From contig OW121855.1 of NCBI GenBank assembly GCA_933228895.1, positions 44,406,698-44,470,697 on the forward strand: a DNA stretch of 64,000 bases, given 5' to 3'. Of this stretch, positions 24,366 through 36,275 are shown in pieces. This DNA is from Platycnemis pennipes (Eukaryota > Arthropoda > Insecta > Odonata > Platycnemididae). A program made the translations under genes and the position numbers. Below the pieces are notes generated by a model. That model made no database searches, was not told the origin of the DNA, and saw nothing but the letters and a program-made list of their open reading frames with translations. Numbering within the stretch: the first letter of the stretch is position 1; each line of letters begins with the position of its first letter.

Positions 24366-25340
24366 TCATGTGGTCTCAAAACAACCATTTGCGCTTCAAC
24401 ATTAAAGAATGTTCTGCTATAACCTATTCAAGGAGAACGAATGTATTAATGTTCAATTACTCAATAGACGAGGTGAATATTGAAAGGAAAAGTGAAATAA
24501 AAGATTTGGGCATTATTTTTGACTGTAAAATGACCATTGTAAATCATATATTGTACATTACCATGTCTTCATGTATCTGCAGGGTTTTCTATACCGTATG
24601 TCAAAGTACTTTAGGAATGAATGTGCGCTAAAATTATTGTATTTTTCTCTTGTAAGGAGCATTAGAATATTGCTCTGTAATATGGAACCCTCATGCAAAA
24701 AAGTACAGTGAAATTATTGAGAAAATTCAAAAAGGTTTTTAAGGTATATGCATTATATTCGGTGCCGCGTTTATCCCATTGTGGAGAATGACATAAAATA
24801 CCACAACTTATTGGAAATGTTTCATTTCCATAAATTATTTGATCGGAGAATATTGAACGATCATTTATTTTTACATGAAGTAATAAACAAAGGAAAATGT
24901 GGCATGCTGTTGAATCGAATAAATTTCCATCTTCCATCTAGAAAGGGTAGAAATATGATGACATTTTATGTCATGAATGTTAATAGTGACTACTGTAAAA
25001 ATTCTCCTATTAATAGATTGTGTATTGCATATGACAAGTATTGCAATGAACTGAATTTGTATCAAGATAGAAATAAGTTTTTAAGAGAACTAATTTCGAA
25101 ACTAATCACACTGAGGTAATGTTGTTAATGTTGTTGATGAGTAGAATGAATAATTCATACGTGTTTAACCAATTGATACTTATAAATGTCCAATGTTATT
25201 AATATTTGTATTATCTTGTTTGTCTAGCGTTTTTGACCAGTGCTAATAATATTTGTACTATCTTGTTTGATCGCTAATTGTTTACCCTGTTATTATATTT
25301 ATATGTTGGGTAAACATTAACAAAAATAAATAAATAAAAG
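24366..25340 (+). mobile_element. Jockey-like LINE 3' fragment nested in the Penelope element
   Basis: A 5'-truncated LINE in the same orientation as its host element. It contains the end of a reverse-transcriptase polyprotein, a 3' UTR with two diverged copies of ATATTTGTAxTATCTTGTTTG (about 25,200 and 25,248), and an AAATAAATAAAT-type tail at 25,326-25,340. Insertion falls just after the endonuclease stop codon, so the Penelope coding region was not interrupted. It differs from LINE family A in protein and tail. Confidence 0.75.
24368..25119 (+). pseudogene. LINE reverse-transcriptase C-terminal region, frameshifted
   Basis: The first segment (24,368-24,631) includes NNHLRFNIKECSAITYSRR, FNYSIDE and IKDLGIIFDCKMT, the thumb-proximal segment typical of Jockey-type RTs (NxLxxNxxKCxxxTFSR ... 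YxIxxxxLxRxxxIKDLGVxxDSKL). A shift near 24,655 leads to ALEYCSVIWNPHAKKYSEII; a second shift near 24,740 leads to RYMHYIRCRVYP and an open segment to 25,119 that ends in FLRELISKL. At least two frame changes make it a dead copy. Confidence 0.8.
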
Positions 25341-25394
25341 ACGCCATTCCATCGCGGCGACCAATCGCGTGGCACCTGACCTCCCGGCAAGGGA

Positions 25395-25750
25395 ATATGA
25401 GGCGGACAAAATCTCAGTTCGATACTCATCTACCCTGATGACGGTGCCCGAGACGAGCATCGAAACGTCGGCCATGGACAACCTGACCCGGTGGAAATTC
25501 CGAGAAGAATTTCTACAGCTAGTTCGCCAGGAAAACCTTCGATCTTACGTTACCTAATTGTCACGAGTCCAAAATGGCGAAATGACTTTAGCTATTGTTC
25601 GTCTCCTCCGCACTACTCTCACTATTTCCGATGGTTTGCTTCATGGAATTGGTCGTATGGGAGTGTTCTGAAAACGGACCGTCACCATGAACTCAAAATG
25701 AAATGCCAAAATATATTATCACGTCTAATATCGCGAAACAGTGGGATATA
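25395..25750 (+). repeat. Right inverted arm (pLTR-like) with hammerhead-like motif
   Basis: It contains CTGATGA (25,435-25,441), a stem GGTGC/GCATC (25,443-25,447 with 25,457-25,461) closed by a 9-nt loop, then GAAA (25,462-25,465). Penelope-like elements are known to carry hammerhead ribozymes in these repeats, with the core CUGAUGA...GAAA. The extra C at 25,442 between core and stem is not canonical, so activity is uncertain. Confidence 0.6.
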
Positions 25751-25754
25751 ACAA

Positions 25755-28700
25755 TGCTTGGATTGATTCACAGTTCCACGTACTCTCTCGACTTAGAGCT
25801 TTAACAACGTGGAATGGATTGAAATGCGCGGCCTTAAGACAAATTGGCGAGTGCATAACTTCCAAACAAAATAGGGAAAAAAGTGTTTTTAGTAAAAAAG
25901 ACTTTAATAATTTTAACTAATCTTTGCGTACAGGATAGTTGTTAACATGTCGAATCCTTGCCTGTATTAAAAATTTGGGCAAGAAATACCAGCACCAGCA
26001 TAGGTAGAATACTAAGAATGTAACGCTGAGAATATACTCAGTGAAGACTCAGAATGATTCCTCTTGTTGGAAAATAAGCATGATTCCCATACCCTATCAT
26101 TTCACTAGTTAAAAACCACCTCTTGAATCCTATTTGTTCTTCCGAATATGTTCACTCATAATCGGTCTTTAGTGAATTCAAAGGAAAGTTATTGATTGGA
26201 TCTTTGCTAAGTAATTATCCCGATTTAACATTTGGAAAATAACTAACTTAATATTTAAAATGTATCACCGTGCAATTCCTTAACTTAATTTCCAGTTGTA
26301 AATGATGTAACGCAGATTTTGTATATGTAACACAAGTTTTGAACTCTGCCTTTTCGCTAAGGCAAGCTTATCGGCGACGCTGCGGGTTTCTCTACTAACT
26401 GTGTCAATGGAAAAGAGGCAGAGTGCACACATCTATAAGACATTTATGACGGATGAGTATTCTGGTATAGCAGTGATCAGGAAACTTCCACCTCAGGCAA
26501 CCATTCTTTGGAGCCCGCATTATTCTTCCTGGCACTCGCATGCGGGAGCATTTGTAAAATGCTAATGTTTCCGCAAATTGTTAAGGTGTGGTTTTACAAT
26601 GATTGAGTTATGCCTCCCATGAGCATATACTATCAGTGCGTCAAATCACTCACTCAATAAAAGACTCAGAGCTACAACACGTACTCATATAATATCGACT
26701 CTTATATAATATATCGACTTCAATTTTCTTTGACTCATATTCGCAAATTATTTGACTCATGCTACCTGATCAACTCCCTCAAATGAGGTGGCAGTGATAC
26801 AAATTGTATTACCGCAACAGGCAATAAGAATTCATCGAGGTAATTTCACCCCCACATATTATCTTACAACTTTCTCAGTATTTGATATAACTTTTACTTA
26901 AATTCGAGACCAACCGAAATCTAACTTCATGAAAGTTGAATTCTGACGGTCAGCTGAAGAAATGAAAAAAACAGCATCAGTAACTCTTGAAAGTAAAAGT
27001 TAATAACTGGATTTCGGAAAAGTGATGCATTGAAGAAATCACCGTGCACAAGACGGCATCTGGAGATGGTCAAATATCACATTTTAGTAAGCACAGAAAA
27101 TTATTTTAATTTAAGTCAGAAGATGTTGCTATTGATGCTGTGTGTTTCACGGCAGTGTATCGAACGCGCTCAAAGAATGGAAAATGATTATGAAAAACAT
27201 TTATATCTCTTTACAATTTTGACGGAATTCGGGATTATTCAGATATAATCTACCTTTCTATAGTATTTAGACTGTGCGTTTTCTACTGAATAATTCGGGG
27301 ATATCAAAGTTTTGAAATGTAACTATTTCTAAACAAATTGCTTACCAACGTAATGGACTACTTACTGCTATTTAGAACTCAACATTTATGTAGCTAGTTT
27401 CCAGTGCTAAGTATTTTCAATGATTATAATAAAGTAGCAAATACTACATGTGCACAATACAATGGTCTACCGAAGCCATGGAATCCGCATTGTATACACC
27501 TATTCGTATTTGATTGCTGTAGCGAGTACTCGTAGGATTATTTCATTGCATAGAAAAGGACATAAACTCTGAGATCGCTAATAAAATGTATATTAGTATT
27601 AAATCAAAGCTGAAGAGCCTCTTCATTTCCTTTATTTTCATCTTGAGATGGATACTTGTATAGAATGAGTGGATGATGTATACCAGCAAGCTTACATCTC
27701 TTGGAGTGATTGCTGAGAATAACAGGAAATCATGGGCCCCAATTTCATTTTAATTTGGCAGTCAGCCGAAGTCCATAATAAGCGCTGCGTCATATGAAAT
27801 AGCATACGACCATTTTGATCTCATTGCATCTCACATTTACTACTTCATCATTCCAAATTGATTTACATTTTCCGGCAAGCAGGAAAAAATATTGCATTCA
27901 AAATTACTTCGACACAGGATGGATAAATCATTCGGGGTCCCTGTCTTTTCCATTTTAACACATACCACATCTGCCAAATGGATACCACAGAATTATTGCG
28001 GATACACTTTCGATCTCGACAAATGGCAACCACCATATTACTCTGCCCGCAGAGTCATGCAAGAATTTCCATCCACTATCCACAATGATCCATCACTACT
28101 TTCATTTGTGCGGTGAGATGGCATAAACACAGAATAATGCATTTGTGAGGAATAATGCAGATTGACTTATAATGGAAGAATGGAGTTCATTTTATGTTCT
28201 TGATATTGAGATATTGGCTATTGAAGGTGCTCTTCGGGAGTAACGAGTTTCAAAACAACTATTACAGCGGAGTGGGCGGAAATGAGTTCTAGGAAACTCA
28301 GAATATCACCAACTCGATAGAAACTCGTGAGAAACTCATGCTTCGACAAAAGAGGCATTTTTTTAATAACTCGATTTTTGATCAATATCCATTAAGTCAA
28401 ATCTCACTTCACCTAAGTTGTTCAAATGAACCTACTAAGTATTTGTAGTAATACGTACCTCTCAAGAATCCACGTGGGTAATGACGAGCAGTGATCGGAA
28501 ATGAGTGGTACGTACATGTAAAAAATGGCGTGGGAATAGAAAGCCCTTTCAACTACTCAGTGTTGAGCTCAGTTTGCAATAGCAGTAGTTAGGTTACCTA
28601 CTGAAGGTGCCTGGCGACCACGGAATATTGCACCATTCTATCAGGTATTATATAGCAACGTATTTGAACTTAATTATTTCGAGAGAAGAATGGAAACTTG

Positions 28701-29900
28701 CGAAATATGAGCGTGAAGGAGGATGTATAGAGTACAATGGGCAGAAACTAAGACGAAGTACTCTGCATCGTAGGAAAAAAAGAAGATTTTTGCTGGAAAA
28801 AAAGGAGTGGACAGAATAGGCGTTTGAGACAATAGAATGCTGAAGGTCATAATCAGAGGTAGAATGCCTAGTACCCGAGACCGAGAGGTAAGTACTAAGG
28901 ATGGTGTAGAGAGATGTAGGAAATACGCCGATCTGAAGAGAAAAATTGTGAAGGGAAGAAGCCATTATATATATATGAAATATAAAGAGTAATATGGAAT
29001 ACGGACACTCAATAAACTCCTATAGTAACTGGTAGAATACCTACTTATAGAATATATTCAATGAAAACAGAAGGAAGTATCTTACGAATTTAATTATTTA
29101 GTTAATATATTTTTTACATTTATTTGGTAGGCCTATTACAAGCACATGTTTCAAAATTTTTCTTTTTTCATTCGGGTCCCCGGGTCCATGACAAAATTCC
29201 TTCAAGGACTTTTCCTACGTCCCTCCGAATGTTTAGTTTCTCGCTTGCCACCCGAACCGCAACACTCCATCAATATGTGTCAGGCAGGACATTAGCTGAT
29301 ATCACATCAAGGCTTCTCAGCTCAGCATAGGTACGAGTCTGTGAGAGCGCAATACCTAATCCTCAGATGCGTGATGAAGTGCCACTTTCCAGCTACTACC
29401 CGAAACGGAAAAGCCTTCATTTTGTCTAATTATAAACTTTTTCAGAAACTAATGTGCTCAAAAAAGCATTTGTACGCCAGCCCATCTCCTTCAACGTAAT
29501 GACATTTTGCGACCATCAGATATACTCAGGGACTAGGATGTTTCTCAAGGTTACCATATCATTACAATAATACCTTCCTCAACACACATCGCCAGTATGA
29601 GAGTCAAGCCCAGCGAATGTCAAATAATTTCATAATGAGGGAGAGAGCTTTGAGCGATGGACGATGAGCCAATCAATTACGGAAGACTAATTTTGTGTAC
29701 TAAGATAATATACGATATGAATATTTACTTATGCCCCGCTGGGCAAATCAGAAGAACGGATGTAGTTCTGAGCTATTTTGGGCTTCTATATATTGAGACG
29801 CCGCGTACAACAGCTTTTCTCTGATTCAAAAAGTTTTTGAAACAACAGTAAACAGGGATTGGAATTGACTATGCATCCGTACCTAAGCAACGTAAGTAGT
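25755..29900. other. No gene recognised
   Basis: AT-rich sequence. Small open frames such as 27,892-28,116 (plus) and 28,607-28,819 (plus, very basic C-terminal half) have no recognisable domain and no supporting splice context. Confidence 0.55.
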
Positions 29901-29905
29901 TCAAG

Positions 29906-29974
29906 TTTGGTGATATTCACCCCCTGCCACACACCCTTGTCGTGGCTAGGAGGATATTGTGTAGAAGTAGATTT
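29906..29974 (+). mobile_element. LINE family A 3' UTR tail (copy 4)
   Basis: A short diverged copy: TTCACCCCCTGCCACACACC, then CGTGGCTAGGAGGATATTG, then GTAGAAGTAGAT as a degenerate tail. Only the last ~70 bp of the element are present. Confidence 0.7.
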
Positions 29975-29979
29975 AGGTG

Positions 29980-31115
29980 GTGGTCTTGGTGTGTTTGATG
30001 CATTTACTTCAATGTATTAATGCAGGCAACCATCAACTATTTACGTCAGTTTTTAGCTTTAATTTACTTATTTCCACCGACTAAATGAATAGAGAACCAC
30101 TACAAAGCTTAAAATGGAGGAAATGGCGTAAAATTGTATTTTCCTAAGTTTAGAATACAAAATAACTCTTTGGTGTATTTTCCTTTCATCTTTCGTTTTT
30201 AACATTGATTTTTCCCAAGTTTCACCTCAACAGCTCTGCTAGTCGCGGCACTCGTATACGAGTATTCTACCATTGATTTGCACAAGGGTAATTCTATCCT
30301 GATGGTCTTACACGAAGATGGTCAATTTTAGCTGCGCTGTATTCGAGAAAATATAATGCTAAAACTAACAGGTACAGGGAGAATCATACCCTTTGAAGTG
30401 AGCTGTTTAATAATCAGCGGGAATATCAAGAAGGCCCTACCACGAGAAAACCAAGCTGATCCATTCCAGCTGAGTATACAAGTCATCATAAAACTCTGTA
30501 AATTCCAGCAATGACTGTGAAGTTTTCGCCTCCATGTTTTCGACATTTTTATTTGGGGTAATATTAAAGCTCACAATCCGTGCTGCCAATGGTGATAAAA
30601 TTCGAAGGTTGGTGCAAGGCTGCTCAGTCAAGGCCTTCAACGTTTTGACTCGAGCGATCGAAAAAAATAGCCCAACAGCATGAGAAGCAACGACTTTTTC
30701 CAAATCGCTTATAATCGTCAATCGACTTTGAAGATCAACGCTTAATTAGGTGCCGGCTGCTTTAGACTGCTCCTTTTTTACTTTTTTTTTGCAAACCATA
30801 CCCTTGCGTACCTTATATTTGTCATCTAAGAGGTTCTGACGACTCTATGCATGCCAATGATTAAAATGAGCTTCATGAAAAGGCTCAGATATATTCTCTA
30901 TACGGTGGAGTTTGACGCTTCCTCCTTCCTGTCCACAATGTCCAGCTCCAATGTCTGGTTCTACATACCTTCATGAATCCCTTGCATGTTGAATGAAAGG
31001 AGAAATATACCTGTGCTCCATGCATGATATTCATACAAATCTCTTATTCAGTATCACATGCAAACATTAGTGCAATCACGGTGTATGTTTGACTATATCA
31101 CCTCCTGAGACGCCC
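29980..31115. other. Unassigned minus-strand frame, otherwise empty
   Basis: A minus-strand frame of 94 codons (30,721 to 30,437) begins with ATG and is followed in another frame by 72 codons (30,546 to 30,328). Neither matches a family I recognise; a decayed transposon protein is possible. The rest is AT-rich. Confidence 0.35.
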
Positions 31116-31120
31116 TTGAG

Positions 31121-31420
31121 GTATTCATTATGAATGAGAGGATAAACTTTGTAATTCCACAATAATTTTTTTCACGCTACGACAATGGTTTCGATGGTCA
31201 ACGTCATCTTCGGGTAGAAATTTTACATGCACTTGTGAACATATAAATATGCCCAACTAAACCTTTATTAAGAGGAAAATACTTGTAACAATACTTCAGA
31301 GCAGTAACAGTCTTGGTACCATGCTCCTGAAGATGACGTTAGCTGCCGAAACCATGGTCGTAGTGTGAAATAAAATTATTGTGGAATTGAAAAGTTTATC
31401 CTCTCATTCATGACGAATAC
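31121..31420. mobile_element. 300-bp element with about 97-bp inverted repeats
   Basis: The left arm (31,121-31,217, starting GTATTCATTATGAATGAGAG) and the right arm (31,324-31,420, whose complement starts GTATTCGTCATGAATGAGAG) are inverted repeats of nearly 90% identity around a centre of about 106 bp. The right arm holds CCTGAAGATGACGTTAGCTG followed by CCGAAACCATGG, resembling the conserved GAAGATG...CGAAAC block of Penelope-type 3' repeats. No coding capacity and no clear target duplication. It may be a MITE/foldback element or a solo inverted pLTR pair. Confidence 0.75.
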
Positions 31421-31424
31421 CAGA

Positions 31425-34400
31425 TAGTTCCATAAACTTATGCCAGAAACCGTCATTCCTCGAGGTGGTTTGTAGTTACTCTGTTGATGAATGTTACTTC
31501 CGGCTTTAGTGGATCATTAAATGATTGAGAGGTCGAGGAGCATGGTACAAGACCAGTCTGTACCAAGACTTTTACAGCGCAGAATTATAATTAGTAGTAT
31601 TTTAACTCTTAACAAATATTTAGTTGGTCAGATGTATACGTTCACATGTACATATAAAATTTTTATCAAAAAACTATCTATCACCTAATGCATTTCTTCT
31701 GCTCCCCATTCCTACCAACTCTTATCGATCCATCCGAACAGACCATCTCCTTTGTCTTCCCAACGCACCTATCATTCTCGCCCGCATTATGACCGTCAAA
31801 CCAAACGCCACCTCTTGTCACCTCCACAAGACACGTAGAGACTACAACTATTTCCTTCACAGCTTCCTCACCTCCCCTATTGTTCCCAGAACTCTCTCAT
31901 TTATCTTCCTATCGAGCCACTATACTTCACTAGCTATCTCCACATCCGTATCTTCAAAGCTGCCAGTCTATACACACCCTTTTTTCATAATGATAGATTA
32001 CCTGCCCCATAGATTGCCACGCTAAAACTATTCCTTAGATTGACCTCATCTTTCTCTCTCAGCATACCTATAATAAATTATCTTCCACGAGTAAATTTCC
32101 CTTTTGCTCAAATAATTCTCCTTCCTTTATCTGAAATACTTTACCCATTTCGCTCTATGATACCTAATTCCCCAAGAAGTTGTAGGAAATCTCCAGTTAA
32201 ATGTTATAATCCTAAAATAATTACCCATATTCAACTTAACTCGGAAAAACGTCATTATAAAGCTTTGTAATAGTTGCATCTTAATTATAAATAATGGACA
32301 GTAAGTTTGTAAGGCATCTTAATAATTTGCTATCGTTTAGCAGGGTAGTTACGTCGTTCTTGATCATCCGTAAACCTTACTAGGTAGGTACAAATTACTG
32401 GACTTAATCAAATTTTCCCTTATCTTTACTCCTAAATCAAGCTCATCCCACCGTTCCGTCATCGCATCTAATTAACACTTGGACTTAGACTCTAACATAA
32501 AATATAAAAATGTCACATAAAATACTGAAAAGTGTGCCTGCAGTGTATTTCATATGGCCACGTTCAAACAAATATTTCAGAAAATCAACTTTATAGCCAA
32601 AGCTAAGACATGATTGATACTTCATATGATCTCTAACTTTATCCTTTACAGGGAATTAATAAAAGAATATCTGATATATAAACACGTTTTTGAACAATTT
32701 CGGATTGCATGTAATACAATAATGAAAAAAATTGATCCAAAAATAGCTTAAGCCAGCACGCAGTGCAGTTTACCGGATGTTTTAAAAAGCATCACTAATT
32801 AATGTTAGATTTTAGATTTGAGCGATACTTATTATGCGACAATATTCTATATATTGTTCATAATAATCCATAAGTGCAAATGATATTTCCTTAAATGATG
32901 AAAATTCAATATTTTACATGAAAAATAAGGTTAGGTGAAGCATATAATTTTAGTTGCATAAGAAATAGGCGGCGTTGATACCAATTGCAATCGATAAAAC
33001 AGGCAAGAAGATTGTACAGACCATCCAATTTAATTTGATGCTAGCCATTTTTCGGCGCACCACTTTTATAGTTCTGATAGCACTCTCAAAGACCATATTT
33101 CCAACTAGTTCGATTGGATAGCCATTGCGAATGTTAACCTAATGATATCATAAAATAGTTATTTCTTTGTTGTTCACAGTTATTATTCACCATCCTTAAA
33201 AAATTTGAAGGATAGAGAATATTTTATGGATATCTATGGATAGAATAGAGAATATCATATGCTGACAGTAATGCCACCATATGATATTCTCTACTGGGAA
33301 AGTCACAAGTTAAGCATTTTGTATCCTCCGCCATCTCTAAAATGACCATTCCAGCACGGGTCACAAAAGATGCGCGAATGATGAGAGATGGTAGTGACTA
33401 CATAAAAATTAGGCGAGGGAACACAATCAGGGGTAATTACCTCGCGAATTGGACGTGAAGGAGGTGTGGCGCGCAATCAGCAACGTTTTATTTATCGATG
33501 GGCACTGGCCACTTGGCCATCAAAACGTCGGTCCTTAACGGCAAGATTTATTTTGGCGCCCTTAAATTTCACCGTCTTTATACCGACTCCCCATCCAGAG
33601 CCGGCAACGCATTCCGATACGAGGCTTATTTCCAGGCAAATGGAGCCGAAGCACATCATCCTCTCCGCAAATGAGCCACTTAAAACAGCGCAGGTCACCG
33701 AAATCAAAGAGAAACGAGTGCCCTCGCTCAAGGAAGAGTCAGTCAATTTGCATCCTAAAAGACCGTTGGTTCATTGAAGGGGTCACCTCGGCCATCAAAT
33801 CATACGCTATAACGTCAAACGTTTCGGCTCGGTCGATTCGATGATTTTCCCTTCGGCCATCACCTCGGCGATTCCATTCGATGGCCGTTCGCGGAGTGAC
33901 CTTTGCCGAGAGAGAGAGAGAACGAGTCGTGCATGAGAACTTTATTGCGAGCATGCCGCGTTACTGTTTCATTTCCGACCACCCTTTTCCCACACCTTGA
34001 GGGGTGCAAGCCTTTATTTCAAATAAGCGACCACGTTTGCCTTGATAACGGATAATTTTAACCGCAACGGAGTCTCTGCTTGTTCAAAATAACTTTCGAC
34101 TGGTTCGAAAAAAAAATATGCTCGAGAGCGAGAAAACGTTGGGAGGAAAAATTAGGGAAGTGGTACCGGTCATGATTCTGTTATTTCTTTGACAATGAGC
34201 CAACTTGATCTTTTATGGCCGCCCGGGTTTTTTTTCTCTCCTGCTTGAAAAAAATCTTTCAAATTAAAAACATCCCGCCCCCCGAGGTAGGAAAAATAGG
34301 AACCCCACCGACTTAAACACTCGCTCTCATTTATTTCGCCTATTGGTCCTGATATCCAATCTGATTTGAACATACTCCAGGAGAAGCTCCAGAAATAACT

Positions 34401-35170
34401 CTGCTGTGAGTTATTTCCTCAGGATGGCGAGCGGAAATCGAATGCCCAAAATTATCCCGATAAGGCGTCCTCCACGTTGGAACGCCACGAATATGGACCC
34501 GGGCGCGTAGGACCACAAAATTAACATTTTTCACTCGCCCCCGTGATAATGGGCTGCTTTCTTTTCATGACATGTTTACGCAAACGAACCACATTTTCTG
34601 ACTGGAATACGCCGCCGGAAAGAGATGGTACAACGACGGGATATAAAAAGCCTTTATGACGGCTGGATACAATAGGGGAAGCGAATCGCGTGCTGAATTC
34701 CAAACAGACTTTTGGAGCACTCGAGGACACCCAAATAGAGAGACCTACACGACCTGAGCAAGGCATTCTCCAATCGTATACAGCATGTTCACACTTTCAA
34801 CGCTCTTCAGAACAAAGTGTACATTTTTTGCCTAAAGAATGGAGGGTGCAAACAGTGAGTGGATAACTAAAAAGTCTTGATCCTAATACTCCTGGGGATA
34901 TGTAACCTCGTGAAATACTGAAGATTAAACTATAGTGTGAAATGATTTTGCCATAATCTATATAATTAATTAATATTCCGATAAACTATCCATTATCGGA
35001 CAATGTTCTAATCTTAATAGAAGTGAAGTTTTATTTAACGCTATGCTACCTGACGGCTACTGTGGAAATTTGAAAGAGTTTTTTTATGCTCCTTAAACAG
35101 ATAATTTGATGAAGTAATACAGCATCTTCTTGCTCGCTCTTATCTCGCAAATAGTTAATAGCCAAATAAA
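31425..35170. other. No gene; pyrimidine-rich tract, hairpin and GC patch
   Basis: 31,680-32,170 is pyrimidine-rich on the plus strand and open for 133 codons without a recognisable domain. A perfect hairpin lies at 33,246-33,293. The stretch 33,480-33,990 is GC-richer with a (GA) run at 33,908-33,920 and frames on both strands lacking domains. 34,170-34,790 is moderately GC-rich, without a gene I can recognise. Confidence 0.5.
33246..33293. repeat. Perfect 16-bp hairpin
   Basis: TAGAGAATATCATATG (33,246-33,261) and CATATGATATTCTCTA (33,278-33,293) are exact inverted repeats around 16 nt. A related GATAGAGAATATTTTATGGA word lies about 40 bp upstream. Confidence 0.9.
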
Positions 35171-35176
35171 TTGGCA

Positions 35177-35463
35177 TTAAACCTGGAGAGGCAACGTCCG
35201 GTCTCACAGACCGAATTTATGTTATTCTTGGTGACGCGCGCAAAGTATGTAATGTTCCAGTGCATTTTGTTTCATTAGATTCCTCTTTTACGCTGCTCTT
35301 CCGACATATGAACCAATATATGAATCATTTGAATTTCGTTATTTAAAGATAATTCAAGTAAATACTCATTTAACCTTCCAAAAAAGCCCCGAGACTATAT
35401 CGGTCCAGGAGACCGACTTCACCTCTCATGTCCCAAAAATTCACGTCGCCACTGCAGGGTTAA
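35177..35463. mobile_element. piggyBac-like MITE flanked by TTAA
   Basis: TTAA at 35,177-35,180 and 35,460-35,463 bracket 279 bp. The ends are inverted repeats: ACCTGGAGAGGCAACG at left and, reading inward from the right, CCCTGCAGTGGCGACG (12 of 16 identical). Each end also has a subterminal palindrome: CGGTCTCACAGACCG (35,199-35,213) on the left and CGGTCCAGGAGACCG (35,401-35,415) on the right. TTAA target duplication and CCCT-type ends are the piggyBac hallmark. No transposase frame exists, so the element is non-autonomous. Confidence 0.65.
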
Positions 35464-35919
35464 TTACGATATAACCCTTAGAACATTCTTTTGCTTTGTA
35501 TTTGGGAATTCCTTCCCGATTGACAGCAGTGTGCTGCAGTGACTATGGTACACAGTAATTAATTTTGATAGTTCATTTTAACAAGACCAAGTTACAGGCT
35601 GGTAGAAAAATAGAGGAGGCAGCAAAAGATACGTCTCCAATTCCGCTATAGGGTAAGAGGATTTGGCGATGTAATACAAAAAGGTGGAAAAATACGGAAA
35701 TTAACGTCCACTTTCAGGTTTCTGACGCCAATTTCTTTACTTAATTCCAAGAAAATCATTGATCAGGCTCAGTTATTAACCTTTTTTCAGCAAACTGTAA
35801 TGATCTACTTTTCCAACCCGACCGTTAAATTGCACTCAAGAGAAGCAGAAAGAATGCAAACGTTGAGTGAATTGTGGGATAGAAATTGCGAGAAGGGAAA
35901 TGGTGGGGAATCATAAATG

Positions 35920-36050
35920 GACTAGGTAGCCAAGTAGATATCGTACTACCCGGGCTAACCAAAGGTTCCTGATTCGAATCTGCCCTGACACGAGCATCCT
36001 TTGCGTTTGTCCTGGCATAGTGTTTACGATTAAATTAAAATAAAATGAAA
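35920..36050 (+). repeat. tRNA-derived SINE copy
   Basis: TAGCCAAGTAG (A box, 35,927-35,937) is followed by CCTGATTCGAATCTGCC (B box, 35,968-35,984), a unique middle, and an A-rich end TTAAAATAAAATGAAA near 36,050. The A/B spacing fits a tRNA with a variable arm (Ser- or Leu-like), but the arms do not pair properly. Confidence 0.6.
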
Positions 36051-36074
36051 CGTGTCATTACTAAGACAACCTTT

Positions 36075-36200
36075 CTTACAATTAACTGAAATAAACCACA
36101 CTAATATCAATGCCCCGGAGAGTGAAAAACATCCGCGGGAGGGACTCTAACTCGGGATATCGAGAATCACTAGCAAGAGATCTAACCTGCCGCCACCGAT
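36075..36200 (-). repeat. Ser-tRNA-like SINE copy
   Basis: On the minus strand CGGTGGCGGCAGGTTAGATC is followed by an anticodon-like TTGCTAG loop (GCT at 36,172-36,174), a variable-arm-like stretch, and CCGAGTTAGAGTCCC as a decayed B box. The head CGGTGGCG and the GCT anticodon match the SINE at 56,002. It lies tail-to-tail with the SINE at 35,920. Confidence 0.55.
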
Positions 36201-36275
36201 AAAATGGGTACAAAAATACTTGGGAAATGAGATGAGAATATAAAAGAGTGATGCCACTTTTCACTAGTTAGGCCC

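Larger units (their letters stand above)
23576..25750 (+). mobile_element. Penelope-like element with inverted arms, interrupted by a LINE
   Basis: Penelope-like elements are retroelements coding for a reverse transcriptase fused to a GIY-YIG endonuclease and carrying pLTRs that may be inverted. Here a left arm (23,576-about 23,938) is the near reverse complement of a right arm (about 25,395-25,750), about 360 bp each. Between them lie only the C-terminal endonuclease region (to 24,365) and an inserted LINE (24,366-25,340). The reverse-transcriptase part is missing, so the copy is 5' truncated, with the inverted arm joined directly to the remaining coding part. Arm divergence looks like roughly 10%. 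Outer boundaries are where homology stops; I found no target-site duplication. Confidence 0.75.

Noticed and set aside
30328..30721. Pair of minus-strand frames that might be one broken gene
   Set aside because: The two frames show no similarity to any protein family I know and cannot be joined with confidence.
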